DNA of 64,000 nucleotides from Cyclobacteriaceae bacterium (GCA_027533395.1 JAPZUF010000002.1:62001-126000), one strand, 5' to 3'. Counted from the first letter of the stretch, positions 18,442 to 27,423 are shown. Numbers and translations: made by a program. Notes: generated from the letters alone by a model not told the origin.

Positions 18442-19095
18442 TTGATGAGTATCGTTGCACATGATTTGAAATCTCCTTTAAATAGAATTAGAGGTTTGAT
18501 AGAAGTAATACGACTAGAAGGTGGTGTTGATGAAAATAAAACAAAATTAATTAAGATGATTGAGGATGCTGCTAACGGTGGACTATACTTAATTACAGAC
18601 TTGCTTGATGTACATGAAATCGAAGAAAATAAAAGTACACATCTTGAAACAGTTGAAATAAACGCCATCTTTACTAGAATAAATTCTACCTTTAAAGGGT
18701 TGGCCCAAGCCAAAGAAATAAAATTGATTTTTCAAACAAATCAATCCTTAGTAGTTCATAGCAATACTGATTACCTAACCAGAATTTTAGATAATCTTGT
18801 TTCAAATGCTGTTAAATTTTCTAAGCGAGGTTCAGTAGTAGAAATTACAGCTGTAAATACCGACACAGATTTTAGGCTTAGTGTAAAGGATAATGGCCCT
18901 GGTTTTACTGAGCAAGACAAGTCATTTGTATTTCAAAAGTTTAGAAGACTTTCAGCCAGACCTACCGGTGGCGAAAGTTCCAATGGTTTAGGTTTAGCTA
19001 TTGTGAAAACATTGGTAGACAGATTAAAAGGTGAGATCATTTTAGAATCTGAAGTTGGAAAAGGATCTGTTTTTACAATTATTTTGAAGAAATAG
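18442..19095 (+). CDS. Histidine kinase half of the interrupted sensor kinase
   Basis: Coding similarity begins right after the stop at 18312 (KANLHLERKNIEILKQRQEI, still in the same frame). The first usable ATG is 18442, at the H box itself: MSIVAHDLKSPLNRIRGLIEV. The ATPase domain is intact: LDNLVSNAVKFSKRG (N box), VKDNGPGFTEQD (G1) and SNGLGLAIVKTLVDRLKG (G2). Translated from 18442 it would lack the coiled-coil signal helix and any membrane anchor. The true gene is probably 17041-19095, disrupted by the TAA at 18310. Alternatives are read-through, or two compensating run-length errors in the flanking A runs. Confidence 0.8.
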   Translation: MMSIVAHDLKSPLNRIRGLIEVIRLEGGVDENKTKLIKMIEDAANGGLYLITDLLDVHEIEENKSTHLETVEINAIFTRINSTFKGLAQAKEIKLIFQTNQSLVVHSNTDYLTRILDNLVSNAVKFSKRGSVVEITAVNTDTDFRLSVKDNGPGFTEQDKSFVFQKFRRLSARPTGGESSNGLGLAIVKTLVDRLKGEIILESEVGKGSVFTIILKK

Positions 19096-19151
19096 TAAAC
19101 AGCATTAAACCTTTTCTATCAGCTTTAATCTAAGTGTAAAATAATAATTAT

Positions 19152-19469
19152 ATGAAACAGGTATTTTCAATTGCTATTTTATTGATGCTTACATTAGCCG
19201 TGCAAGCACAAACTCAGACTAAACGTGCCGATACTAGACAAAGAGCTCAACGCGTAAGAATTGCTGAAGGAAGGCAAGACGGTGATTTAACTAATCAAGA
19301 AACTGCGGCTTTAAATAAGCAACAGAGGCATATTCGGAGAACAGAACGCAGAGCAAAAGCAGATGGTGTTGTTACACCACGAGAGAAAATGAAGTTAGAA
19401 AGAAAACAAGATCGAGCGAACAGAAATATCAGACGCGCAAAAAATAATCAGGTTGAAAAGCCGCAGTGA
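19152..19469 (+). CDS. Small secreted basic protein, function unknown
   Basis: 105 residues with a signal peptide (SIAILLMLTLAVQAQ). The mature part is rich in Arg, Lys, Glu and Gln and contains two related helical motifs: IAEGRQDGDLTNQETAALNK and AKADGVVTPREKMKLERKQ. I recognise this as a type of short secreted protein frequent in Bacteroidota, with no known function. It has some resemblance to helical metal-binding or TerB-like repeats, but I cannot support that. A terminator of the AAAGTCC family follows. Confidence 0.75.
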   Translation: MKQVFSIAILLMLTLAVQAQTQTKRADTRQRAQRVRIAEGRQDGDLTNQETAALNKQQRHIRRTERRAKADGVVTPREKMKLERKQDRANRNIRRAKNNQVEKPQ

Positions 19470-19510
19470 TTTTCTGAGAACAAAAACAAATTATTTTAAT
19501 TTAAAAGTCT

Positions 19511-19542
19511 AAAAAGTCCACGATTTAGATCGTGGACTTTTT
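19511..19542. terminator. Bidirectional terminator (AAAAAGTCCACGAT family)
   Basis: A perfect 14-bp stem: AAAAAGTCCACGAT (19511-19524) with ATCGTGGACTTTTT (19529-19542), loop TTAG. A-run and T-run flanks let it act on both strands. It lies between the gene at 19152 (+) and the metB-type gene (-). Confidence 0.85.
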
Positions 19543-19622
19543 AATTGAAATCAGCATTTAGTTAAAATAAAAAGGCACGAATTCTTGGCGTACTTCTTTT
19601 TATTTTTTCAGCATTTCAAATT

Positions 19623-20768
19623 TTAAACTTTCTCTAAAGCTTGCTTTAAATCTGCTATTAAATCTTCTCCATCTTCTACACCTATACTCAAACGGATAAG
19701 AGAATCTGATAATCCGCTTTTAGTTCTTTCTTCCTTTGGTATAGAGGCGTGCGTCATTGAGGCCGGATGATTGATGAGAGATTCAACTCCTCCCAAAGAT
19801 TCTGCCAACGAAAACAACTCAACACTTTTCATCAGTGTGTGTGCTTTTTCAATACTATCATCTTTCAAAGTAAAAGATAACATACCACCAAAATCGCGCA
19901 TTTGTTTTTTGGCAATTGCATGATTGGTGTGTTCTTCAAAACCTGGCCAATATACTTTACCAACTTTAGGATGGTTCTTTAAAAAGTGAGCAATTAATTT
20001 ACCATTGATGCAATGGCGTTCCATGCGCAAGTGCAAAGTTTTAATCCCGCGTAATACTAAAAAAGAATCTTGCGGACCTGATACAGCTCCACACGAATTG
20101 TGAATGAAGGCTAACTCTTGATGTAAAGCATCATCGTTTACTACCAGCGCGCCCATAATCACATCAGAATGTCCGCCCAGATATTTGGTAACAGAATGCA
20201 TTACAATATCTGCACCTAAGTCTAATGGATTTTGTAAGTAAGGCGAAGCGAAAGTGTTATCAACAGCTACTTTTATTTTTTTAGATTTTGCCATTTCAAC
20301 AAAAGCAGAGATGTCAACAATATTCATCAAAGGATTAGTAGGAGTTTCTAACCAAATCAATTTTGTTTTATCGTTGATAAATGGTTTAGCGTTTTCAGCA
20401 TTTGTTAAATCAATGAAATGAAATTTGATGCCAAACTTTTCATAGATGCGTTTAAACATACGGTAAGTTCCACCATACAAATCGTTGCTGGTGATTACTT
20501 CATCGCCCGGTTGCAGAAGTTTTATTACCGCATCAGTTGCCCCCATACCGGATGAAAAACACAAAGCATGTTTTCCATTTTCTAAAGCAGCAATACTTTT
20601 TTGTAAGGCTGCTCTTGTAGGGTTTGCACCACGCGCGTAAGCAAAACCTTTGTGTTGAGCAGGTGCATCTTGAACGTAAGTAGAAGTTTGAAAAATGGGA
20701 GTCATGATTGCACCAGTTGATGGGTCGGGTGCAACACCTGCGTGAACTGCTTTAGTAGCAAATTTCAT
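19623..20768 (-). CDS. metB: Cystathionine gamma-synthase / Cys-Met metabolism PLP enzyme
   Basis: 381 residues, a full-length member of the trans-sulfuration PLP family. The cofactor lysine is K195 in MHSVTKYLGGHSDVIMGA. SSGMGATDAVIKLL binds the cofactor phosphate, YARGANPTRAALQ is near the N-terminus, and SLGGVESLINHPASMTHAS is the C-terminal signature. The family includes cystathionine gamma-synthase, cystathionine beta- or gamma-lyase, and O-acetylhomoserine enzymes. MetB-type is most likely, but beta-lyase activity is possible. It starts 25 bases after the DECR-type reductase and is probably cotranscribed with it. Confidence 0.87.
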   Translation of the reverse strand: MKFATKAVHAGVAPDPSTGAIMTPIFQTSTYVQDAPAQHKGFAYARGANPTRAALQKSIAALENGKHALCFSSGMGATDAVIKLLQPGDEVITSNDLYGGTYRMFKRIYEKFGIKFHFIDLTNAENAKPFINDKTKLIWLETPTNPLMNIVDISAFVEMAKSKKIKVAVDNTFASPYLQNPLDLGADIVMHSVTKYLGGHSDVIMGALVVNDDALHQELAFIHNSCGAVSGPQDSFLVLRGIKTLHLRMERHCINGKLIAHFLKNHPKVGKVYWPGFEEHTNHAIAKKQMRDFGGMLSFTLKDDSIEKAHTLMKSVELFSLAESLGGVESLINHPASMTHASIPKEERTKSGLSDSLIRLSIGVEDGEDLIADLKQALEKV

Positions 20769-20793
20769 ATTAGTTGATTCTTATTTGTTTAAA

Positions 20794-21639
20794 TTACTTT
20801 CTAGTTTTTTCAATCATGTCCCACATTGATTCTGGAATACTTTCTAAGTGAGAAAACTCACCGCCATTGCGCAACCATTCCCCACCATCGATGGTGATCA
20901 CCTCACCATTGATGTAAGCAGAATAATCAGATAATAAATAAGCTGCGAGGTTAGCTAACTCTTGGTGATCCCCAACTCTTTTTAATGGAACGCGTTCAGC
21001 CGGGTCAAACTTTTTCACTAATTCTCCCGGTAATAATCTGCTCCATGCACCTTCTGTTGGAAAGGGTCCTGGGGCAATGGCATTGCTGCGGATGTTATAC
21101 TTGGCCCACTCAACTGCGAGCGAACGCGTTAATGCTAGAACGCCTGCTTTACCACAAGCAGATGGTACCACATAGCCCGAGCCAGTCCAAGCGTAGGTAG
21201 TAACGATATTTAAAAATGTTCCTGATTGTTTGTTATTGATCCAATGTTTACCAGCTGCCAGAGTTGTGTAGTAAGTTCCTTTCAAAACGATATCGACTAC
21301 GATATCGAAGGCGCGATGAGAAAGCCTTTCCGTTGGGCTGATAAAATTTCCTGCTGCGTTGTTAAGTACGGCATCTAACCTACCAAATGTTGAAACACTT
21401 TGGTTGATGGCGTTTTCAATTTCCTCGTATTTGCGCACATCAGCGGTAATAGCTAACACTTTGCCTCCTGTTTCTTTCATTAATTCATCGGCAGTTTTTT
21501 CTATTACCTCTTTTTTTCTAGAAGAGATAACCAGGTTAGCTCCTAGTTCTAAACAATATTTGCCTATCGATTTTCCCAGGCCAGTACCACCACCTGTTAT
21601 TAAAATTGTTTTGCCTGCTAATGCATTGGCTTGTAGCAT
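20794..21639 (-). CDS. SDR reductase, 2,4-dienoyl-CoA reductase (DECR) type
   Basis: 281 residues from the ATG at 21639 (MLQANALAGKT). The Rossmann motif is TGGGTGLGKSIG. Instead of the usual YxxxK the active site reads VPSACGK, a SxxxK pattern, with an upstream Tyr in TTYAWTGSGY. This arrangement is known in mammalian-type 2,4-dienoyl-CoA reductases. The C-terminal INGEVITIDGGEWLRNGGEF also resembles that group. It would reduce 2,4-dienoyl-CoA with NADPH during beta-oxidation of unsaturated fatty acids. Other short starts (TTG 21666, ATG 21648) are possible. No other beta-oxidation genes are nearby. Confidence 0.82.
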   Translation of the reverse strand: MLQANALAGKTILITGGGTGLGKSIGKYCLELGANLVISSRKKEVIEKTADELMKETGGKVLAITADVRKYEEIENAINQSVSTFGRLDAVLNNAAGNFISPTERLSHRAFDIVVDIVLKGTYYTTLAAGKHWINNKQSGTFLNIVTTYAWTGSGYVVPSACGKAGVLALTRSLAVEWAKYNIRSNAIAPGPFPTEGAWSRLLPGELVKKFDPAERVPLKRVGDHQELANLAAYLLSDYSAYINGEVITIDGGEWLRNGGEFSHLESIPESMWDMIEKTRK

Positions 21640-21722
21640 CCCTTTCATACAATTAGTTTGGTGCAAGTTAATGGTTTGAGCAGAACAGTTGATTACCCTT
21701 AAAAGAATAAAAATGGCATAAA

Positions 21723-21749
21723 AAAAGGGTCGTTTTAGCCGACCCTTTT
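21723..21749 (-). terminator. Terminator of the lipoprotein gene
   Basis: AAAAGGGTCG (21723-21732) pairs with CGACCCTTTT (21740-21749). On the minus strand a run of seven T follows. It lies 22 bases past the stop of the 21772-22824 gene. Confidence 0.8.
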
Positions 21750-21771
21750 AAGTTCATTGCAATTGATTATT

Positions 21772-22824
21772 TTATAACTCAAGCGAGTTAAAAACTTCTT
21801 CTACAGCTACAAATATGTCTGCTAGAAGAACACGGCTTCCATCAGTAAACTCTACATAAGGTTCGCCATCTTCGCCTATCACGACACGACCAGCATCTGC
21901 TCCATCAACGGTAATGGTAATATTAATTACTTCATTGATATCTTCAACCGGGCCGGTTGGTTGGGTGGCAGAAATATTAAATCTCACATTCATGATTTGG
22001 AAAAATCCTTCGATACTTTTCAAATCATCTTCAATTTTTTCAGCACTATTATAAACAGCGGTAATTCCCCAACCTAAGAGAGTGGTATTGCCTTCGCGAA
22101 GCACTTGTGAAAATGAAGTTGAATTGGTGTTTTTGTCGTTAAAATCTAAATCAACACTAAATACACCTACAGTGTAAGTAATGTCAGCAAACGTTGGTGT
22201 ATCAGTTCCATCACTTACATATTCTGCAATAGCGTCCAAAGCTGCTACTTGTGTGCCGTCAATGGCTAAGGTCGCGTCAATTAAAGTTGGGCTGTAAGCC
22301 TCATCTCCTTCTGGTGTTGCAACTTCATCATAATCAAAAAGTTTAAAAGTTGCATTATTAGTTGAGCTACCTTCTGTTGGGAACCTTAGTTCGATGATTG
22401 AAGAATTTCCTGATTGAACAAAATCGCCCACATTAGGATTCCAATCATAGATGCCTTTATTTTCTTCAAAGTCAAAGGCTTCATCTCCTTGGGTTCTAGC
22501 ATTGTTGGTTGAACCTGCTGTGGCAATATTTTTAAGAGATGCAATAATTTGACGGGCTAAAACACGTGGATCTTTTTTTGTAGCCGTAGTCTGTCTAAAA
22601 GGTAAAACCGAACTTGATCCGGCAAGCGAATTTAAGTTTTCGAGTGCAGTAAAGCCCGGATTGGATTGTATTCTTTCTAAAGCTCCTGCAAAATCTGTAT
22701 TTGCGGATGAAAAAGCTTCTTGAGCCTGTTCTTTATTGAGCGTTTCTTTGTCATCATCGCAGCTAGTTGCGATGAATGTTAACGCCAGTAAAAGCGCAAC
22801 TAGTTTGTTTGTGAGGTTTTTCAT
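21772..22824 (-). CDS. Lipoprotein of unknown function
   Basis: 350 residues. The signal sequence LVALLLALTFIATSC ends in a lipobox, and the mature N-terminus CDDDKETLNKEQ is acidic. The N-terminal part is helical, with a Thr/Ser/Asn-rich middle. The rest is predicted beta-rich, with acidic loops (GTYDWNP-like, PEGDEAY, DGTDTPTFADITY) and a C-terminal helix. I do not recognise a family. It was probably anchored to the outer membrane. It is divergent from an OmpA-family lipoprotein with a gap of 95 bp. Confidence 0.75.
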   Translation of the reverse strand: MKNLTNKLVALLLALTFIATSCDDDKETLNKEQAQEAFSSANTDFAGALERIQSNPGFTALENLNSLAGSSSVLPFRQTTATKKDPRVLARQIIASLKNIATAGSTNNARTQGDEAFDFEENKGIYDWNPNVGDFVQSGNSSIIELRFPTEGSSTNNATFKLFDYDEVATPEGDEAYSPTLIDATLAIDGTQVAALDAIAEYVSDGTDTPTFADITYTVGVFSVDLDFNDKNTNSTSFSQVLREGNTTLLGWGITAVYNSAEKIEDDLKSIEGFFQIMNVRFNISATQPTGPVEDINEVINITITVDGADAGRVVIGEDGEPYVEFTDGSRVLLADIFVAVEEVFNSLEL

Positions 22825-22919
22825 AGATGTTATTTGTTGGAAGTAATACGAAAATAGAAAGATTTAGTTTCTATTTTTGCAGTATATTCTATACATACAA
22901 TTAAGTAACCAATTTAACT

Positions 22920-23867
22920 ATGAAATTCGGCTTAACCTCTATTTTTTTAACTTTTGTATTGAGCAGTTGCGTTGTTTCTAAAAAGAAGTTTGATGACATG
23001 TTGGCGCAAAAAGTAAAAACAGATGCCGATTTGCAAGAAAAATCAGATAAACTGGCTTCACTTGAAGATAGCTTTTCCAAGCTAGAAGAGAATTATAAAA
23101 AATCTATTCAAGACACCGCACGTTTAAGTGCTGATTTATCGCTCAATAAAAAGAAGTTAGCAGAGCTCGATGCTAACTATCAGCAGTTGAATAACTCCTA
23201 TAAAAATTTATTAGCTAATAGTGGTAAACTCAATCGTGATTTAAATCAGCAACAACAGCAGTTATTGACCATACAACAAAATTTAGAGAAGACAAGGAGA
23301 GAGAATGATTCTCTGAGTACGAGTTTAGCAGAAAGAGAGAAAAAGGTGACCGAATTAGAAAAAGTATTGGCAAATAAAGATAAGGCAGTACAAGATTTAA
23401 GAACTAAAATTACTAACGCTCTGCTTAACTTTAAAGAAAACGACTTAACCGTTAAAGTGAAAAACGGTAAGGTATATGTTTCGTTAGCAGAACAGTTATT
23501 GTTTGGTTCAGGTAGCATTGATGTAGATAACAAAGGAGTTGGAGCTTTACAACAATTAGCTAAAGCTTTGAAAGACCAAAAGGATATACAGGTGATGATT
23601 GAAGGCCATACAGACAATGTTCCTATTTCCAGAAAATCACAATACATGCAAGACAATTGGGATTTGAGTGTGATGCGCGCCACCTCTATCGCCAGAATTT
23701 TAATTAACGGTGGCGTTGCTCCTCAGCAGATAATTGCTGCGGGGAAAGGTGAGTTTTCTCCTTTGTTGGCAAATGATAATAGTGTAAACAAACAAAAAAA
23801 CAGAAGGACAGAAATTATTATTACACCAAACTTGGATCAACTCTTTAAGATTTTAGAAAACAACTGA
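22920..23867 (+). CDS. OmpA-family peptidoglycan-binding lipoprotein
   Basis: 315 residues. The lipobox is FVLSSC. Residues about 25-180 form a long coiled coil with Asp/Glu/Lys/Gln heptads and a DSLSTSLAEREKKVTELEKVL-type pattern. The C-terminal 130 residues are an OmpA/MotB domain with the peptidoglycan-binding motif GHTDNVPIS, then NWDLSVMRATSIARILI and NRRTEIIITPN. It probably tethers the outer membrane to the cell wall. A possible -7 box TATTTTTG lies at 22872-22879. A tiny membrane protein gene follows after 1 base. Confidence 0.9.
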   Translation: MKFGLTSIFLTFVLSSCVVSKKKFDDMLAQKVKTDADLQEKSDKLASLEDSFSKLEENYKKSIQDTARLSADLSLNKKKLAELDANYQQLNNSYKNLLANSGKLNRDLNQQQQQLLTIQQNLEKTRRENDSLSTSLAEREKKVTELEKVLANKDKAVQDLRTKITNALLNFKENDLTVKVKNGKVYVSLAEQLLFGSGSIDVDNKGVGALQQLAKALKDQKDIQVMIEGHTDNVPISRKSQYMQDNWDLSVMRATSIARILINGGVAPQQIIAAGKGEFSPLLANDNSVNKQKNRRTEIIITPNLDQLFKILENN

Positions 23868-23868
23868 T

Positions 23869-24048
23869 ATGATTCGTTTCTTATTGGGCGCCTTGCACCT
23901 AGTATTGGTATTATGGTGCTTATATGATTTATTGAAAAGCAAGCGAACACTTGAGCAGAAAATTTTATGGGCTATTGTCATTCTTATTTTTCCTTTGGCA
24001 GGTCCTGTTATCTATTTTCTGATTTCCAGAAAGATAATTCAGATGTGA
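23869..24048 (+). CDS. Small membrane protein with PLDc_N-like hairpin
   Basis: A 59-residue ORF starting 1 base after the preceding stop codon. It begins MIRFLLGALHLVLVLWCLYD, then a polar loop (LLKSKRTLEQKILW), a second helix with the sequence LIFPLAGPVIYFLISRK, and ends at a TGA. Two helices with a W...FPxxGxxxYF pattern are typical of the N-terminal membrane hairpin of cardiolipin synthases, which also occurs as a free-standing small protein in Bacteroidota. It has no catalytic HKD motif. The next gene on the minus strand ends directly against it (24049). Confidence 0.75.
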   Translation: MIRFLLGALHLVLVLWCLYDLLKSKRTLEQKILWAIVILIFPLAGPVIYFLISRKIIQM

Positions 24049-24639
24049 TTAAACCCCTAATTTAATCCATTTGAGTTTAATTGCGAGCGCAATCAGTTCA
24101 GTAGAACTGGTTGTGTTGTATCTGTTCATTAAATTCTTTCTGTGTGTTTGTACTGTATGTTCGCTCAAGTTTAAACTTTGAGCGATTTGTTTGGAAGTAT
24201 TTCCTTTTGCTAACCAATTCAAAATTTCTTTTTCTCTTGGACTTGGTTCAGGTACTACGATATTTTTATCTGGTTCTGAAGTGGTAACTAACTGCAGGGT
24301 AGCTACTAATTGTTTATCTGTAAATGGTTTCACTAGGTATGCTACCGGTTGAGCAGCAGAAGCTCGTTTGATGGTGTGTGTATCGGCAAACGCTGTTAGA
24401 AAAACGATTGGAATATCTAATGAAGAATTTAAAATATATTCCGCAAAATCAATTCCGGTTTCAGTTCCTTTTAAGTAGATATCACAAAGAATAACATCTG
24501 GCCTTTTGTGAGCAATAAGATTTTTAGCCGAAGTAACTTCTGTAGCAATTCCCGTTACAATAAATCCATTATCTTCTAAAATAGCTTCAATATTTTGAGC
24601 TACTAATAATTCATCTTCAATAATTAAAACACTTTTCAT
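24049..24639 (-). CDS. LuxR/NarL-type response regulator
   Basis: 196 residues: an N-terminal receiver (IIEDELLVAQNIEAIL; phospho-acceptor Asp in VILCDIYLKGTETG; Lys in AYLVKPFTD), then a GerE-type HTH (SPREKEILNWLAKGNTSKQI and SLNLSEHTVQTHRKNLM). The start overlaps the stop of the upstream kinase gene by 4 bases (ATGA), so the two are translationally coupled and form a pair. It should bind DNA when phosphorylated. Its targets are unknown. Confidence 0.93.
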   Translation of the reverse strand: MKSVLIIEDELLVAQNIEAILEDNGFIVTGIATEVTSAKNLIAHKRPDVILCDIYLKGTETGIDFAEYILNSSLDIPIVFLTAFADTHTIKRASAAQPVAYLVKPFTDKQLVATLQLVTTSEPDKNIVVPEPSPREKEILNWLAKGNTSKQIAQSLNLSEHTVQTHRKNLMNRYNTTSSTELIALAIKLKWIKLGV

Positions 24640-26777
24640 TTAGCAGTTAAAGGTAGAGTTATCAAAAAAGAGGTACCATTATTGTTTTTAGCTATAAGGG
24701 TAGCCTTTAATTGTTGGACTAATGTATTTACTAATTTAAAACCGAAAGATTTGCTTTGAAGATTTTCCGGATCTTTAAGACCAATACCATTATCGGCAAT
24801 GTTTACTTCTAACTGATTGTTATTTTCTTCAATTCGAACTAATAATGCTGGATGACTAATATGATGAAAAGCATGTTTAAATGAGTTAATCACTAATTCA
24901 TTTATAATTAGGCCGAGAGGAATTGCTAAATCAACATCCAGCGTTTTGCTTTTCATATTGATTTGTTGTGTTACTATTTCTGTTTTGTAGCCATGCGCAC
25001 TGGCAAGGCTTGCAATCAAGGCCTGCAAATATTCTTCCATGTCAACACCTCTTAAATCGTCATCTATATACAATTTTTGGTGAATGAGTGCCATCGCATC
25101 CACACGTGATTGCCCTTCTTTTAAAGCAGCCTTTGCGCGGTCATCTTCTACCTTGATGCTCTGTAAACTCAGTAGACTTGAAATTGTTTGCAAATTGTTT
25201 TTTACTCGGTGATGTAATTCTCTAATCAGTAACTCAATCTGTTTATTCTTTTCATTTAACCAAATGGTCTGCTTTTCTTTTTGTCGATAAGTTTTATAAA
25301 GAATAAATAATATGATAACAACTACAAGCAAACTAATCAGTAGAATGATAATGCTGTTTTGCTTGCTGACAATTTCATTTTTTTGTGACTGAGCTACTTG
25401 ATTGAGAAGCTTTAAATCATTTTCTTTTTCATTAACTTTAAACCTAGTTTCTGCCTCCTTCAATGTATAATAGCGTGAGGCTTGTGTTAAAGAATCTTTT
25501 ATTGTGTAGTGCTTTAACAACAAATCAATTGCATAGTTTGTGTTTCCTTTTTTCTTTTCTAGTTCGCTGCGTAGTTTGAGTAGTTGAATGCTGAAGGTTT
25601 TTGGATAAACATTCTGAAAGTTAACTAAAGATCTTACCAATGAATCAGCTCCAGTTAAATCATTTGATGCAATAGCAATATCCAATAATCCCAATAAACT
25701 GGGGTAATGTGCAGGTTGTTGGTTTTGTATGGCTTTTTTGAAATTACTTTTTGCCTGTTCAAATTTCTTTTCTCTTAGCTTGATCCATCCTTCTGTAAAA
25801 TAAAAGGGATAGAAAGGTAATTCAGGTTTACCAAACATCTTGTTGGCCATTGTTTTAACAGAATCGTGTAAGGCAACAATCCTCTCATATTCATTACGGT
25901 TTGTTAGAGCTTCCGTTAAATAGCTATACACATAGGGTAAGTATGCATAATTTTTTTCTTGCTTGTAAGATTCAACAACTCGCTCAACATATGCGATACC
26001 ATTATCATAATCCCCTACATCGCCTAAAACGGTCGCGAGTAAAAAGTATATAGTTGTTTTGGATTTACGGAAATGGAAAGGCATTCTTTCGTAAGCCTTG
26101 GTTGTAACTTTGTCCAAAGTAGGATCATCAATGTAACTCTGCGTATTTAAGAGTATATCAATTGCTTTTTTATAATCTCTGTTTTTTTCTTCTTGTAAGT
26201 AACCAAAATGATTGGAAGCTGCCATTACATCATCATGCCTGCTTTCAGTGAAAGTAGCCAGATACGCAGCTGAATCGAAAACTGGATTAAGATCAAAGTC
26301 TACTTTTTTCCATGCAAAGTGTAAAGCCTTTAAGGTTAATAAAATGCTCAGGTTAAATGTATCTTTTTCTAGTTTGGCGAGCAGAAATCCACGGTCAACT
26401 ATAAGTTTAGCACTATCGTATAATCCTGCATATATATAACACAAGGCAAGATTTGACAAAGCATCTCTGTAAATTACCTTTTTATCGAGTTTACTTTTTT
26501 GAGCAAATTGAACGGCTTCGTTTGCTATTTGTAGTGCATCATCAAATTGATTTTGTTGCTGTTTGACAAAGGACCTGAATTGCAAAAGTGGCACAGCCAT
26601 TTCTGGTGCATGTTTTTTCGCCTTTATTATTGATAACTGCAAGAAACTGTCTTGCTTAATAAAACTATAAACGTTAAAGATAGATTGATCATACAATTGG
26701 ATAATTTCCTTTTGATGAGTTTGTCCTGAACAAAGCAATGAAGAAAATAAGAGTTGTAGGAGGGCTAGGTAGCGCAT
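24636..26777 (-). CDS. TPR histidine kinase (HisKA_2 type)
   Basis: 713 residues: signal peptide, a periplasmic region of about 450 residues with TPR units (for example AKSNFKKAIQN), then a coiled coil and one membrane helix (IIILLISLLVVVIILFILY, about residue 485). The phospho-acceptor motif is LIRELHHRVKNNLQTISSLL, the HisKA_2/HWE-like class. The ATPase domain has LGLIINELVINSFKHAF and IADNGIGL. The signal is probably sensed in the periplasm through TPR protein contacts. It is paired with the LuxR-type regulator overlapping its 3' end. Confidence 0.92.
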   Translation of the reverse strand: MRYLALLQLLFSSLLCSGQTHQKEIIQLYDQSIFNVYSFIKQDSFLQLSIIKAKKHAPEMAVPLLQFRSFVKQQQNQFDDALQIANEAVQFAQKSKLDKKVIYRDALSNLALCYIYAGLYDSAKLIVDRGFLLAKLEKDTFNLSILLTLKALHFAWKKVDFDLNPVFDSAAYLATFTESRHDDVMAASNHFGYLQEEKNRDYKKAIDILLNTQSYIDDPTLDKVTTKAYERMPFHFRKSKTTIYFLLATVLGDVGDYDNGIAYVERVVESYKQEKNYAYLPYVYSYLTEALTNRNEYERIVALHDSVKTMANKMFGKPELPFYPFYFTEGWIKLREKKFEQAKSNFKKAIQNQQPAHYPSLLGLLDIAIASNDLTGADSLVRSLVNFQNVYPKTFSIQLLKLRSELEKKKGNTNYAIDLLLKHYTIKDSLTQASRYYTLKEAETRFKVNEKENDLKLLNQVAQSQKNEIVSKQNSIIILLISLLVVVIILFILYKTYRQKEKQTIWLNEKNKQIELLIRELHHRVKNNLQTISSLLSLQSIKVEDDRAKAALKEGQSRVDAMALIHQKLYIDDDLRGVDMEEYLQALIASLASAHGYKTEIVTQQINMKSKTLDVDLAIPLGLIINELVINSFKHAFHHISHPALLVRIEENNNQLEVNIADNGIGLKDPENLQSKSFGFKLVNTLVQQLKATLIAKNNNGTSFLITLPLTAK

Positions 26778-26982
26778 GCTTTAATATACTATCACCGGAT
26801 TTAGCAATAATGATTAAAGGTCAAAAATTTGGGATTTGAGTCAAAATGAGTTCTATAAAAGACAAAATGGCATATTTATTCATTGATTAAAATATAAAAA
26901 CAGTCATTATGACTTATTTTTTAACATGGCACATTTTTCAAGAGTTGATGACTAAACATGTTAAACTAAAATTTAAAAACAT

Positions 26983-27423
26983 ATGAGCATCATCAAGTAT
27001 AATTCAGCATTAAATGATTTTGTGCCCACAACTTTCAGCAACATCATCGACAGATTTTTTAATGAATCTGTGGCAAGAAGCGGAGGTTCAGTTTATGCCT
27101 TCACACCGAGAGTCGATATCATTGAAAATGAAAAGAACTTCGAAATTTTGGTAGCTGTGCCAGGTATGAACAAAGAAGATTTTTCGATTGATATCAACGA
27201 AAATTATCTGACTGTTAGCGGAGAAAGAAAATTTACCAAAGAAAGAAAAGAAAATGCTTTCCGATCTATCGAAACACAGTATGGTTCTTTCAGCCGATCT
27301 TTTTCTTTACCTGATAACATCAATATTAACAGCATCGAGGCTGAATATAAAAATGGCATTTTGGAAATTGTTTTGCCTAAAGACGAAAAGAAAATGTTGC
27401 GCACCAACATTAAAGTAAAATAA
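26983..27423 (+). CDS. Hsp20/alpha-crystallin small heat shock protein
   Basis: 146 residues, an ATP-independent holdase that binds unfolding proteins. The alpha-crystallin domain spans about residues 38-140: FTPRVDIIENEKNFEILVAV, PGMNKEDFSIDINENYLTVSGER, GSFSRSFSLPDNI and the conserved YKNGILEIVLPK. The short C-terminal extension has IKVK and no clear IxI motif. It stands alone with a terminator 28 bases downstream. I find no HrcA CIRCE element or other heat-shock operator in the 205 bp upstream. Confidence 0.94.
   Translation: MSIIKYNSALNDFVPTTFSNIIDRFFNESVARSGGSVYAFTPRVDIIENEKNFEILVAVPGMNKEDFSIDINENYLTVSGERKFTKERKENAFRSIETQYGSFSRSFSLPDNININSIEAEYKNGILEIVLPKDEKKMLRTNIKVK

Noticed and set aside
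26920-26950. TGGCAC-like sequence before hsp20 that might be a sigma-54 promoter
   Set aside because: No GC dinucleotide stands at the proper distance after the GG, so the -12 element is missing.
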